Shown here: piece by piece, positions 33,592-41,160 of the stretch | How positions within the stretch are numbered: position 1 is the stretch's first letter | Layout: each line of letters opens with the position of its first letter | Source: Fictibacillus phosphorivorans | Lineage (GTDB): Bacteria > Bacillota > Bacilli > Bacillales > Fictibacillaceae | NCBI RefSeq assembly: GCF_001629705.1 | Contig: NZ_CP015378.1 | Span: 1,240,001-1,304,000, forward strand | DNA length: 64,000 nucleotides | Direction of reading: 5' to 3' | Program-made: the position numbers and the translations under genes | The notes under the pieces: model-generated | Database searches by the model: none | The model's input: the letters and a program-made list of their open reading frames with translations, nothing else | What the model was told of the DNA's origin: nothing

Positions 33592-33622
33592 AAGCAGGCT
33601 GAACTGACAATCAGTCTGTTTT
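33592..33622 (+). terminator. Probable terminator
   Basis: An 11-bp stem with two G-T pairs (AAGCAGGCTGA / TCAGTCTGTTT) followed by a T-run. Confidence 0.65.
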
Positions 33623-33658
33623 TTATTTTTTAGGCAAACGTATATTTTTTTCAAATCT

Positions 33659-33719
33659 TTGACAAAATGATGTTTAACGTAATAAAATAATTTTACGTAA
33701 AGTTATATTTTTACGTTAA
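33659..33719 (+). promoter_or_regulatory. Promoter with repeated TTTACGTAAA-type operators
   Basis: TTGACA (33659-33664) and TAAAAT (33683-33688) form a sigma-A promoter with an 18-base spacer. Three related sites overlap it: TTTAACGTAA at 33673, TTTTACGTAAA at 33691 and TTTACGTTAA at 33710, spaced 18-19 bases apart. The arrangement is what an autorepressing HTH protein would need. The ArsR-like gene begins about 30 bases downstream. Confidence 0.7.
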
Positions 33720-33746
33720 GACCATAAACTATCGTAAAGTGAGGTG

Positions 33747-34358
33747 ATGAGAGTGAAGAGGAATCAAAGCATGCCAGAGACGTTTATTGTTACAGAACCA
33801 GAACAAGCAGCTGCACTTTTACATCCTGTAAGATCTGAACTCATAAGTTTGTTAAAAGAGCCGCGTTCTGCGACGGAGCTATCAAAAAGAATGAACGATT
33901 CCGCTCAAAAAATTAATTATCATCTTAAAGCACTGGAAAAAGTGGGACTTGTGGTACGCGCAGGTACAAGGAATGTTCGAAACCTTGTAGAAGTTCTATA
34001 TGTAAGTGCCGGCCGATCTTTTTTATTGTCAGATTCACTAGGTCTATCTGCTGACACCGTCAAAAAGCTTCAGGATCAAACCGCTCTTGCTCATGTGTTA
34101 TCACTTACAGAGAAGATCAAGCGAGATGCGATTTCTTTAATGGAGCAATCGGAGGATGAAGAGATACCAAGCGCTGTAATGGAAATGGAACTTGCCCTTT
34201 CTGACATGGATCACCGCAATGCTTTTTTGCAGGAATATGCAGATATGCTCACCACTCTCATACAAAAACACCACAGACCGAACAAAGAGAATGCAAGAGT
34301 GTATCACGTTTCGATGGCGATGTACCCAAAACCTGAAGGAGGCGGCCAACGTGAATAA
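33747..34358 (+). CDS. ArsR-like HTH transcriptional regulator
   Basis: The product (about 203 residues) has a winged helix near residues 15-85: AALLHPVRSELISLLKEPRS, then ATELSKRMNDSAQKINYHLK as recognition helix, and LEKVGLVVRAGTRNVRNLVEV as wing. No metal-binding cysteine motif is present. The C-terminal half (about 100-190) is helical and unlike classical ArsR repressors; ligand or partner unknown. Start could be GTG 33744, ATG 33747 or GTG 33753. It is the first gene of a unit with a 69-residue protein and ClpP, and its last 8 bases overlap the next start, so it likely controls proteolysis genes. Confidence 0.85.
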   Translation: MRVKRNQSMPETFIVTEPEQAAALLHPVRSELISLLKEPRSATELSKRMNDSAQKINYHLKALEKVGLVVRAGTRNVRNLVEVLYVSAGRSFLLSDSLGLSADTVKKLQDQTALAHVLSLTEKIKRDAISLMEQSEDEEIPSAVMEMELALSDMDHRNAFLQEYADMLTTLIQKHHRPNKENARVYHVSMAMYPKPEGGGQRE

Positions 34359-34560
34359 GAAGAGCAAAGGTACTGTTTTCCCAATCAATCCTGAATCAGC
34401 AAATGAGGATGCAAACATCATTCCTATGAAAACGGAAGTACAGGTTCAAGAAATAGAAACGGCACAGGAGCCAGCTAAGATTATTTTTATCACATCAGGA
34501 TTTGGAAAAATACATGTTTCACCAAAAACAAACACAAACCCAATGGCAATTGCAGCCTAA
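34351..34560 (+). CDS. Small protein with degron-like C-terminus, 69 aa
   Basis: A GTG-start gene with GAAGGAGG 5-10 bases upstream, overlapping the regulator by 8 bases and ending 16 bases before clpP. The product is mostly disordered: basic start [15 protein letters not shown], an acidic-glutamine middle ([15 protein letters not shown]), one hydrophobic strand (IIFITSGFG), and the end NTNPMAIAA. The final A-I-A-A resembles the ssrA tail (ALAA) recognised by ClpX. I infer it could be a ClpP-linked substrate or adaptor; no family is known to me. Confidence 0.7.
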   Translation: MNKKSKGTVFPINPESANEDANIIPMKTEVQVQEIETAQEPAKIIFITSGFGKIHVSPKTNTNPMAIAA

Positions 34561-34576
34561 CGAGGAGGATAAACAG

Positions 34577-35158
34577 ATGAATCTAATCCCTATGGTAGTA
34601 GAGTCGACAAACCGTGGAGAGCGTTCTTATGATATTTATTCACGTTTGTTAAAAGATCGAATCATTATGCTTGGAAGTGCGATTGATGATAACGTAGCGA
34701 ATTCTATCGTTGCTCAGTTACTCTTCTTGGCAGCAGAAGATCCGGATAAAGATATCTCCATCTATATCAACTCACCAGGAGGTTCTGTTACGGCAGGTCT
34801 CGCGATCTACGACACGATGCAATTCATTAAACCAGATGTTTCAACGATCTGTATCGGCATGGCAGCGTCGATGGGGGCTGTTCTCATGGTAGCTGGTGCA
34901 AAAGGCAAACGATACGCGCTACCGAATGCAGAGGTGATGATCCACCAGCCTTTAGGTGGAACACAAGGGCAGGCATCCGATATGGCGATACACGCGAAAC
35001 GCATCTTGCAAACTCGTGAGTTGCTGAATAAAATCATCTCTGACCGTTCGGGCCAGCCGATCGAGAAAGTTGAAAAAGACACAGACCGTGATTACTTCAT
35101 GTCTGCAGAAGAAGCATTAAAATATGGGATCATTGATAAAGTGATCGAGAAGATATAA
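34577..35158 (+). CDS. clpP: ATP-dependent Clp protease proteolytic subunit (ClpP paralogue type)
   Basis: A 193-residue serine protease subunit, full length. It begins [20 protein letters not shown] and keeps [11 protein letters not shown], the catalytic serine in GMAASMGAV, histidine in MIHQPLGG and aspartate in DTDRDYF. It degrades unfolded or tagged proteins with ClpX or ClpC. The close similarity to Bacillus housekeeping ClpP is obvious, but the context is different: it is the last gene of an ArsR-like regulator operon and I see no CtsR heptad repeats upstream. It is therefore probably a second ClpP. GAGGAGG precedes the ATG. Confidence 0.93.
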   Translation: MNLIPMVVESTNRGERSYDIYSRLLKDRIIMLGSAIDDNVANSIVAQLLFLAAEDPDKDISIYINSPGGSVTAGLAIYDTMQFIKPDVSTICIGMAASMGAVLMVAGAKGKRYALPNAEVMIHQPLGGTQGQASDMAIHAKRILQTRELLNKIISDRSGQPIEKVEKDTDRDYFMSAEEALKYGIIDKVIEKI

Positions 35159-35186
35159 AAAATGAACAAGAGATAAGTGCGAGGAG

Positions 35187-35210
35187 GCCAGCCGTTTTTT
35201 AACGGCTGGC
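35187..35210 (+). terminator. Terminator of the clpP operon
   Basis: A 10-bp GC-rich stem GCCAGCCGTT / AACGGCTGGC with a TTTT loop, then TTTCTT. Confidence 0.88.
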
Positions 35211-35235
35211 TTTCTTATGTGCTAATGACTTTTAT

Positions 35236-35248
35236 GGGGTCAGTCCCC
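35236..35248. repeat. Degenerate GGGGTC repeat (GGGGTCAGTCCCC)
   Basis: One mismatch from the 13-bp repeat family, with the same CCCCAAACAATT tail start as in thiM. It lies in the clpP-Fsr gap, not at a stop codon. Confidence 0.7.
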
Positions 35249-35423
35249 AAACAATTTATTTCCCGTGTTGTTTTACTTTTTATCCACGGGTGTTTGCTAC
35301 AATTTGAACACCAAATGGATGCCATCTCGTTTTCTTTAAAGTGAAATATGGTAATCTAATGTAAGTTACATAGATGAAAAGAGTATATGAGCTTGTAATG
35401 ATAAAGGAAAGTAGGAATGAAGC

Positions 35424-36662
35424 ATGTCAGCTCCCACAGGTAAGATAACAGATACTTCCACCCAACAACAAAAGACGGTTTATTCGATTCTTTTCGCCAT
35501 AAGTTTTGTCCATTTATTAAATGACTCTATGCAAGCTGTTATTCCGGCTATCTTTCCGATATTAGAGAAATCAATGAATCTTTCTTTTACTCAACTTGGA
35601 TGGATCGCCTTTACTTTAAACATCACGTCTTCTATCATGCAGCCAGTGATCGGTTGGTATACGGATAGAACGACATCACCTTATATACTGCCGGTAGGTA
35701 TGATGGCCAGTTTAATAGGTATGCTTGGGATTGCATTTGCAGATTCTTTTTCCCTGATCATCCTTTCAGTTATTGGAATTGGTCTAGGCTCTGCAGTGTT
35801 CCATCCTGAGGGGTCTAGAGTCGCTTATATGGCAGCTGGAAACCGTCGAGGGTTAGCTCAATCCATCTATCAAGTCGGAGGGAATACGGGCAGTTCTCTT
35901 GCTCCTGTGATGACGGCACTCGTCTTTGTTCCTCTTGGACAGTTTGGAGCTGTTTGGTTTACTTCGCTAGCGGCGATCGCTATCTTTGTATTGTTTTATG
36001 TTTCAGGCTGGTATGCTAGACAACTCGTGCATTTTCCACGCGTTCAAAAGCAAACTGGGGAGAAGAAGAAGATCGATAGAAAGCGAAAAAAACAAGTTAT
36101 TGGTGCGATGGCTTTACTTGTATTTCTAGTATTCGCTCGTTCATGGTACTTTTCTGGAATCGGAAACTATTATCAATTTTATTTGATTGATGATTATGGA
36201 TTATCGATCAGACAAGCACAAGTTTATTTATTTGTTTTTATGGCCTCTGGTGTACTTGGAACATTCTTTGGAGGACCGATCGCAGACCGGCTTGGAAAAC
36301 GGAACTTGATCTTTTGGTCGATGGTGGGTACCGCTCCACTTGCTCTCCTTCTTCCACACGTAGGGTTATGGGCGGTTATTCCTTTGTTCTTCTTGATCGG
36401 TTTCATCTTGAACACGAGTTTTTCGGTCACAGTCGTGTATGCTCAAGAACTAGTACCAGGCAGAATAGGCATGGTATCGGGGTTGATCGTAGGACTTGCC
36501 TTTGGTATGGGCGCGCTCGGATCGGTAGTGCTCGGTAAGGTGGCTGATGTAACAAGCATATCAAACACGATGTTCCTGATCAGCTTCTTACCGTTAGTCG
36601 GACTGTTAACGGTCATGTTGCCAACAGATAAAACGCTTGAGAAATGGTCTTCTGGGGTCTGA
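35424..36662 (+). CDS. MFS transporter, fosmidomycin-resistance (Fsr) type
   Basis: A 412-residue, 12-helix transporter. The first half shows ISFVHLLNDSMQAVIPAIFP and GWYTDRTTSPYILPVGM with the MFS loop 2-3 charges, and later GPIADRLGKRNLIFW. This N-terminal pattern is that of the Fsr subfamily of drug exporters; the natural substrate is unknown. The end is peculiar: the reading frame runs into a GGGGTCTGACCC repeat and stops at the TGA inside it, so the last residues (SSGV) partly come from the repeat. GTAGGA lies upstream of the ATG. Confidence 0.88.
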   Translation: MSAPTGKITDTSTQQQKTVYSILFAISFVHLLNDSMQAVIPAIFPILEKSMNLSFTQLGWIAFTLNITSSIMQPVIGWYTDRTTSPYILPVGMMASLIGMLGIAFADSFSLIILSVIGIGLGSAVFHPEGSRVAYMAAGNRRGLAQSIYQVGGNTGSSLAPVMTALVFVPLGQFGAVWFTSLAAIAIFVLFYVSGWYARQLVHFPRVQKQTGEKKKIDRKRKKQVIGAMALLVFLVFARSWYFSGIGNYYQFYLIDDYGLSIRQAQVYLFVFMASGVLGTFFGGPIADRLGKRNLIFWSMVGTAPLALLLPHVGLWAVIPLFFLIGFILNTSFSVTVVYAQELVPGRIGMVSGLIVGLAFGMGALGSVVLGKVADVTSISNTMFLISFLPLVGLLTVMLPTDKTLEKWSSGV

Positions 36663-36677
36663 CCCGGGTCAGACCCC
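36654..36677. repeat. Head-to-head GGGGTC repeat supplying a stop codon
   Basis: Two 12-base arms, GGGGTCTGACCC and GGGTCAGACCCC, form a perfect 24-bp palindrome. The TGA in the first arm (36660-36662) ends the Fsr-type transporter. Confidence 0.88.
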
Positions 36678-36680
36678 AAA

Positions 36681-36707
36681 AAAAGACATTTTAACGATAT
36701 GTCTTTT
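36681..36707 (+). terminator. Terminator of the Fsr-type gene
   Basis: A 9-bp stem AAAAGACAT / ATGTCTTTT directly after the repeat palindrome. Confidence 0.65.
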
Positions 36708-36717
36708 CCACAAACAC

Positions 36718-36751
36718 AAAGGCCCCTGTCTCCTTACAGACAGGGGCCTTT
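36718..36751. terminator. Strong terminator between convergent genes
   Basis: A 14-bp perfect stem AAAGGCCCCTGTCT / AGACAGGGGCCTTT with a 6-base loop. Confidence 0.88.
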
Positions 36752-36841
36752 GTTCAGTTATTCAATCTTGTTCAGTTATTCAATCTTGTTCAGTTATTCA
36801 ATCTTGTTCAGTTATTCAATCTTGTTCAGCTATTCAATCGG
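36752..36841. repeat. Five tandem 18-bp repeats at a gene end
   Basis: Unit GTTCAGTTATTCAATCTT occurs four times exactly and a fifth time with changes (GTTCAGCTATTCAATCGG). The fifth copy contains the last codons and stop of the minus-strand DUF1206 gene; each further copy carries the same in-frame TGA on the minus strand. Confidence 0.92.
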
Positions 36842-37686
36842 CGATATCGCGCACTTGCGAACATGAAAATTCCATACGCGATAAATCCTAGCGATACGAT
36901 GGCGAGAAGGATAGGACCAAACGGCTGTGATGCAAGTTCTAAGAGTGCACCATCCAACCCGCGTGTCTCTTTTGGATCAGCAAGTATCGCTGTGCGAACT
37001 AGAAAGAACGCAATGATCAAAAAAACGATTCCTCTTGCTGCCATTCCAAATGTTCCAATATAACCGCTCCAACGCCACTCTTTTTTGTTCATCTCATTCT
37101 TCTTTAAGTCACGTTTGAATCGATGTGTGAAGGCTCGATACATAAAAACGACCCCTATAATCGCAAAAATAATTCCGCCGATAGCGACCAATAGCTGACC
37201 GAATGGCTGTGAGAGCATCTGTGCGGAAAGCGTTTGGTATTTTTCATCAGACGACTCTGCTCTGGCACGAAATAAGATGCGTAGGGAGCTTATACACATT
37301 GCGATATAAATCCCTGCGATAATTAAATAATTTAATCGATTAAACCACCTTTTCCAATCGTGGTTGACACATTCAGGATCGAAAAAAGCTTTTACGATCT
37401 GCCAAAAAGCAAATGCACTCAAGCCAACAGAAAGGACGATTAAAAGGACAGGACCAAAAGGCTGTTGAGCGATTGTATAGAGTGCGCCGTTTGAACTTGC
37501 TTCATTCGGGTGTTTACCTATCGACATGATTAGCGCTAGAATGCCGATGATGATGTACACGATACCTTTTGAGAGATATCCGATACGAGCCGAACGGTGG
37601 ACCCAAGGGCGATAGGATTCGAAATGATTTTTCATTTTATCTTTAAAAGTTGGTTCTTTTACAAAAGGCTGCTTCACGATGAGCAC
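36826..37686 (-). CDS. DUF1206 membrane protein
   Basis: A 286-residue protein made of three repeats of a two-helix module, each marked by an A/S-QPFG motif (AQQPFGPVLLIVLSVG, SQPFGQLLVAIGG, SQPFGPILLAIVSLG). This is the DUF1206 family; function unknown. The first module begins RIGYLSKGIVYIIIGILAL. It is GTG-started with AAAGGAG close by, and lies 11 bases downstream of the AI-2E family gene, so they form an operon. Its 3' end is embedded in the tandem 18-bp repeat. Confidence 0.9.
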   Translation of the reverse strand: MLIVKQPFVKEPTFKDKMKNHFESYRPWVHRSARIGYLSKGIVYIIIGILALIMSIGKHPNEASSNGALYTIAQQPFGPVLLIVLSVGLSAFAFWQIVKAFFDPECVNHDWKRWFNRLNYLIIAGIYIAMCISSLRILFRARAESSDEKYQTLSAQMLSQPFGQLLVAIGGIIFAIIGVVFMYRAFTHRFKRDLKKNEMNKKEWRWSGYIGTFGMAARGIVFLIIAFFLVRTAILADPKETRGLDGALLELASQPFGPILLAIVSLGFIAYGIFMFASARYRRLNS

Positions 37687-37696
37687 GTTTCTCCTT

Positions 37697-38785
37697 TCAG
37701 AGTAAATTACTTCTAGTCTCTGGTGGATTGTAAAGCAAGTAAATTCGGTAAACGTTACTGATAATCGTCTTTAAAACAGCATAAGTAGGAATAGCTAATA
37801 ACAGACCTATGAATCCAAAAGCTGCACCAGCCATGAGTACGACTAGGATGATGGTGAGCGGATGGATACGAAGCTGTTTTCCCATGATTTGAGGAGACAA
37901 TACATTTCCTTCTACTTGTTGTACAACGAGTGTGACGATGGCAACTTTTACTGCCATAAAAGGGTCTTGAATTAAAGCTACTAAAAGAGCAGGAAATACC
38001 CCGATGAACGGTCCTAAAAAAGGGATAACATTCGTTAGGACGGCAAACAAAGCAAGGACTAAAGCGAACTTTAATCCGATCAAGAGATAACCGGCATACA
38101 TAAAGATACCGACAAAACAGGCTACAAGAACTTGACCTTTTATGTAGGAAGACAAGGTAGAGTCTATATCTCGTAAAATCGCGGCAACTTCATACTCCAT
38201 GTGATGTGGGGAGAACCTTAAGAAATAATTAAAAAATTTCTTGTCATCGAGCAACAAATAAAAAAGAATAAAAGGGACCACTAACAATACAAGAGCAATA
38301 TTCGTCAATGTCGCTACAAGGGCGATTACATCTTTTGAGACGGTACTTGTAAACTTTTCTAATCGTTGTGTGGCTAGTTTTGTTATCTGTGTGCTATCGA
38401 TGAACGATTTTTTGCTGCCCGTGATCATCGTACCTGTTTTTTCAGTAGCTTCACCTATCTTTTTCGGGAAATCGTCGGTGATATTAGTGAGCTGATCTGC
38501 TACAACGGGGACGGCTAACGTTGCAATACCTGATAACGCTAGGATCAATCCGACCATCACGACCAGTATGGCTACAAACTTAGGGATTTTTTTATCTATC
38601 AAAAAACGTATGACTGGTCTTAGCAAATAATAAAGCAACCCTGCGATAAACAAAGGGAAGAAAACGCTCGATATTACGAGATAGAGGAAGTCAAGCAGAT
38701 AATCAATCTTTCCTAAAAGATAAAGAATCGTTAAGAGTAAGACGGAACCTGCGGCGTATTTAAAGAATGAATGATGATACCACAT
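37697..38785 (-). CDS. AI-2E family transporter-like membrane protein
   Basis: The 362-residue product has four N-terminal and four C-terminal helices flanking a soluble region (about 80-145, TNITDDFPKKIGEATEKTG). The C-terminal core FVGIFMYAGYLLIGLKFALV, NVIPFLGPFIGVFPALLVAL and LSPQIMGKQLRIHPLTIILV are the signatures of the AI-2E/YhhQ-YdbI family, now seen as sodium/proton antiporters or permeases. ATG 38785 has GGAGG 9 bases away; an ATG at 38806 lies upstream of that site. It is first in an operon with the DUF1206 gene. Confidence 0.9.
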   Translation of the reverse strand: MWYHHSFFKYAAGSVLLLTILYLLGKIDYLLDFLYLVISSVFFPLFIAGLLYYLLRPVIRFLIDKKIPKFVAILVVMVGLILALSGIATLAVPVVADQLTNITDDFPKKIGEATEKTGTMITGSKKSFIDSTQITKLATQRLEKFTSTVSKDVIALVATLTNIALVLLVVPFILFYLLLDDKKFFNYFLRFSPHHMEYEVAAILRDIDSTLSSYIKGQVLVACFVGIFMYAGYLLIGLKFALVLALFAVLTNVIPFLGPFIGVFPALLVALIQDPFMAVKVAIVTLVVQQVEGNVLSPQIMGKQLRIHPLTIILVVLMAGAAFGFIGLLLAIPTYAVLKTIISNVYRIYLLYNPPETRSNLL

Positions 38786-38903
38786 TAAATCTGACCTCCA
38801 TTTCATATTAGTAGTCTTTTCCCTTTTTAATAATCTGTAATCTTATTTTGATAATAAAATAATTGACATTTTCTAAGAGCGCTGATAGATTGTAAGGGTA
38901 AAT

Positions 38904-38915
38904 GTAAACGTTTAC
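38904..38915. promoter_or_regulatory. LacI-type operator before its own gene
   Basis: GTAAACGTTTAC, a perfect 12-bp palindrome, 25 bases before the LacI start. The same core is found ahead of the ThuA gene at 39999, indicating autoregulation and control of the cluster. Confidence 0.8.
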
Positions 38916-38939
38916 GTAACAAGAAAGCAGGGAGATGTT

Positions 38940-39956
38940 TTGAATCCGACAATAAAAGATGTGGCCAAACATGCAAACGTTTCAATCGCTACTGTTTCTC
39001 GGATTGTGAACGGGTTGCCTGGTTATTCGGAGGAAACGAAGAAAAAAGTGCAGCAATCCATTGAAGCACTCGGCTATCAGCCAAACGCGATTGCACGTGG
39101 ACTCATCAACAAGCGCACACAGACGATTGGGGTTCTGTTTCCGGATGTTTCCGGAATGCTTTCATCAGAAGTGCTCCAAGGTATAGAGAATGCAGCACAT
39201 GACGGAGGATTCAGCGTTATCGTCTGCAACACCACTTCTAGTGGGAAGAGAACCGTAAAGTATTTGAGGCTTCTGCAAGAAAAACGAGTAGATGGCATCA
39301 TCTTTGCTTCAGAAGATGTAAAAGAAGAGTATTATAAAATCTTTCAAGAGATGAAGGTGCCTGTTGTTCTCGTGTCTACCGCGTCAGCCAAGTACGATCT
39401 GCCATTTGTTCGAGTGAATGATTTTGATGGAGCGTTTCAAGCTACAGAATACTTAATCCAAAAAGGACATAAAGTGATTGGTATGATTGGTGGCAGCGAC
39501 GAGGATCCTATAGCAGGAGTACCGAGGATGCAAGGGTTTCAAAAAGCTTTAGAAAGCAATGGTCTTATCTATACTAAGAATCACATTACAAAAAATGAAG
39601 GCTATCGTTTTCAAAATGGAAAAGAATCATTGCCACAACTACTGAAAGAACTACCTAGCATGACCGCGCTTTTCGCAGCAAGTGATGAGATGGCTATTGG
39701 TGCTATGTCAGCAGCGCATCAGTTAGGAATCAGGGTGCCAGAGGAATTATCGATCATCGGATATGATAATCTGAAGATTGCTGAGATGTGTTACCCACCA
39801 TTAACAACCGTTTCTCAGCCGTTAAAGGACATGGGACAGACATCAGGTGAAATGTTAGTCAGTATGATTAAAGGTGAAAAACAAGAAGCAAAAAGCCGTT
39901 ATATGCCTTTTACAATTGTGGAGAGGCAATCAGTCAGTGATTTTCATGACAAGTAA
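38940..39956 (+). CDS. LacI family transcriptional regulator
   Basis: A 338-residue repressor: HTH and hinge at the start (TIKDVAKHANVSIATVSRIV, then ALGYQPNAIARGL) and a periplasmic-binding-protein-like ligand domain (VDGIIFASEDV, ASDEMAIGAMSAAHQLG, YPPLTTVSQPLKDMG). The hinge leucine/alanine residues fit CG-centred operators such as the GTAAACGTTTAC sites upstream of itself and of the next gene. The inducer is unknown, probably a sugar of the downstream pathway. The start is TTG with AGGGAG upstream. Confidence 0.95.
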   Translation: MNPTIKDVAKHANVSIATVSRIVNGLPGYSEETKKKVQQSIEALGYQPNAIARGLINKRTQTIGVLFPDVSGMLSSEVLQGIENAAHDGGFSVIVCNTTSSGKRTVKYLRLLQEKRVDGIIFASEDVKEEYYKIFQEMKVPVVLVSTASAKYDLPFVRVNDFDGAFQATEYLIQKGHKVIGMIGGSDEDPIAGVPRMQGFQKALESNGLIYTKNHITKNEGYRFQNGKESLPQLLKELPSMTALFAASDEMAIGAMSAAHQLGIRVPEELSIIGYDNLKIAEMCYPPLTTVSQPLKDMGQTSGEMLVSMIKGEKQEAKSRYMPFTIVERQSVSDFHDK

Positions 39957-39995
39957 AAAACGGGTTAATACAAAGCTTCATTTTTATTTGAGAAT

Positions 39996-40025
39996 TACGT
40001 AAACGTTTACGTAAAACGCTTACGC
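39996..40025. promoter_or_regulatory. Operator of the ThuA operon
   Basis: TACGTAAACGTTTACGTA at 39996-40013 is an 18-bp perfect palindrome, followed at once by the imperfect CGTAAAACGCTTACG. It sits about 30 bases before the ThuA start and matches the LacI autoregulation site. Confidence 0.8.
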
Positions 40026-40046
40026 ATATATAGGAGGAAATGATCA

Positions 40047-40769
40047 ATGATTAAAGTAACAGTTTGGAACGAGAACCGCCACGAGCAAAAGAATCCGGTA
40101 GTTAAAGACATTTATCCAAAAGGCATTCATGGTGCTATTCAAGAATTCCTTGAAAAAGCAGGACATGATGTGAGTACAGCAACACTTGATGAACCTCAAC
40201 ATGGTCTAACAGAAGAAGTTTTAAACAACACGGATGTATTGGTGTGGTGGGGCCACTTAGCTCATGATGAAGTAGAAGATGAAATCGTAAATAAAGTGTA
40301 TCAACGCGTTCTTGATGGAATGGGTCTACTCGTTCTTCACTCAGGCCACTTCTCTAAAATTTTTAAAAAATTGATGGGCACGTCATGTGACTTAAAGTGG
40401 CGTGAAGCTGATGAAAAAGAACGCATTTGGATCGTTAATCCAAGTCATCCAATAGCAAACGGACTTGGTGAATACATTGAGCTTGAAAAAGAAGAGATGT
40501 ATGGAGAGCATTTTGATATTCCTGCTCCAGATGATCTTGTATTTGTTAGCTGGTTTGAAGGAGGCGAAGTTTTCCGATCAGGCGCTGCTTACAATCGTGG
40601 CAAAGGAAAAGTATTCTATTTCCGTCCGGGACATGAAACGTATCCGACCTATTATAACGAGGATGTGCAAAAAGTAATCACGAATGCTGTATCATTCTTA
40701 GCTCCTTCAGGTAGCGAAGCGCCAAAGTACGGAAATGCAAAACCACTTGAAGCGATCGGAGCAAAGTAA
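40047..40769 (+). CDS. ThuA domain protein
   Basis: A 240-residue protein of the ThuA family (trehalose-utilisation-type, glutamine-amidotransferase-like fold). It opens [16 protein letters not shown] and has [37 protein letters not shown] and [12 protein letters not shown], the histidine-rich signature of the family. Members occur next to Gfo/Idh/MocA oxidoreductases in sugar clusters and are thought to act on oxidised sugars, but the reaction is not settled. AGGAGG precedes the ATG. It is first in a LacI-controlled unit, separated from the next gene by a 390-base gap with a dispersed repeat. Confidence 0.92.
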   Translation: MIKVTVWNENRHEQKNPVVKDIYPKGIHGAIQEFLEKAGHDVSTATLDEPQHGLTEEVLNNTDVLVWWGHLAHDEVEDEIVNKVYQRVLDGMGLLVLHSGHFSKIFKKLMGTSCDLKWREADEKERIWIVNPSHPIANGLGEYIELEKEEMYGEHFDIPAPDDLVFVSWFEGGEVFRSGAAYNRGKGKVFYFRPGHETYPTYYNEDVQKVITNAVSFLAPSGSEAPKYGNAKPLEAIGAK

Positions 40770-40813
40770 AAATAAAAGCGTTTTTTTTTGAGAAAAATAT
40801 GAAGTTATTGAGA

Positions 40814-40945
40814 GTGTTAGATTTCCTCTCCAGGCTGCTCGCTTTCCACGGGGCAGGCGGTGAGCCACATTCGTACGTTTCACGTATAAGTGTCTCACCT
40901 GCCAGCCTGTCCCACAGGAGTCTCGCACCTTGCGCTACAATCAAC
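40814..40945. repeat. Dispersed ~130-bp repeat, copy A
   Basis: Highly similar to 47710-47839. Shared blocks include CAGGCTGCTCGCTTTCCACG, GAGCCACATTCGTACGTTTC and AGGAGTCTCGCACCTT. The interior has self-complementary GGGGCAGGC...GGTGAG against CTCACCTGCCAGCCTGTCCC, so the RNA or DNA strand can fold. It resembles a repeat seen widely in Bacillaceae intergenic DNA, function unknown. It fills most of the 40770-41160 gap. Confidence 0.88.
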
Positions 40946-41160
40946 GAGCATGGAAGCAGTTTTAGAAATTCTTTAGTAGCAAGAATCGTTTAGTAAGGTG
41001 ATTTAATTGTTGTGTAAGCACTCATTCGCTGCTTGGGGCCTTAACCGCCTTCCTTGAAGTTGAACAATTTAAGGAAGCTTCCTTACGTGTACATGAAGCA
41101 AATTAAAAAGTCTGTAAAACAATCTTTAATAAGAGTTAAAAATAAAAGGAGGAAATAATT

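Noticed and set aside
36637..36891. 84-residue frame with repeated CSVIQS units
   Set aside because: It is only the translation of the 18-bp tandem array and the terminator; no ribosome binding site.
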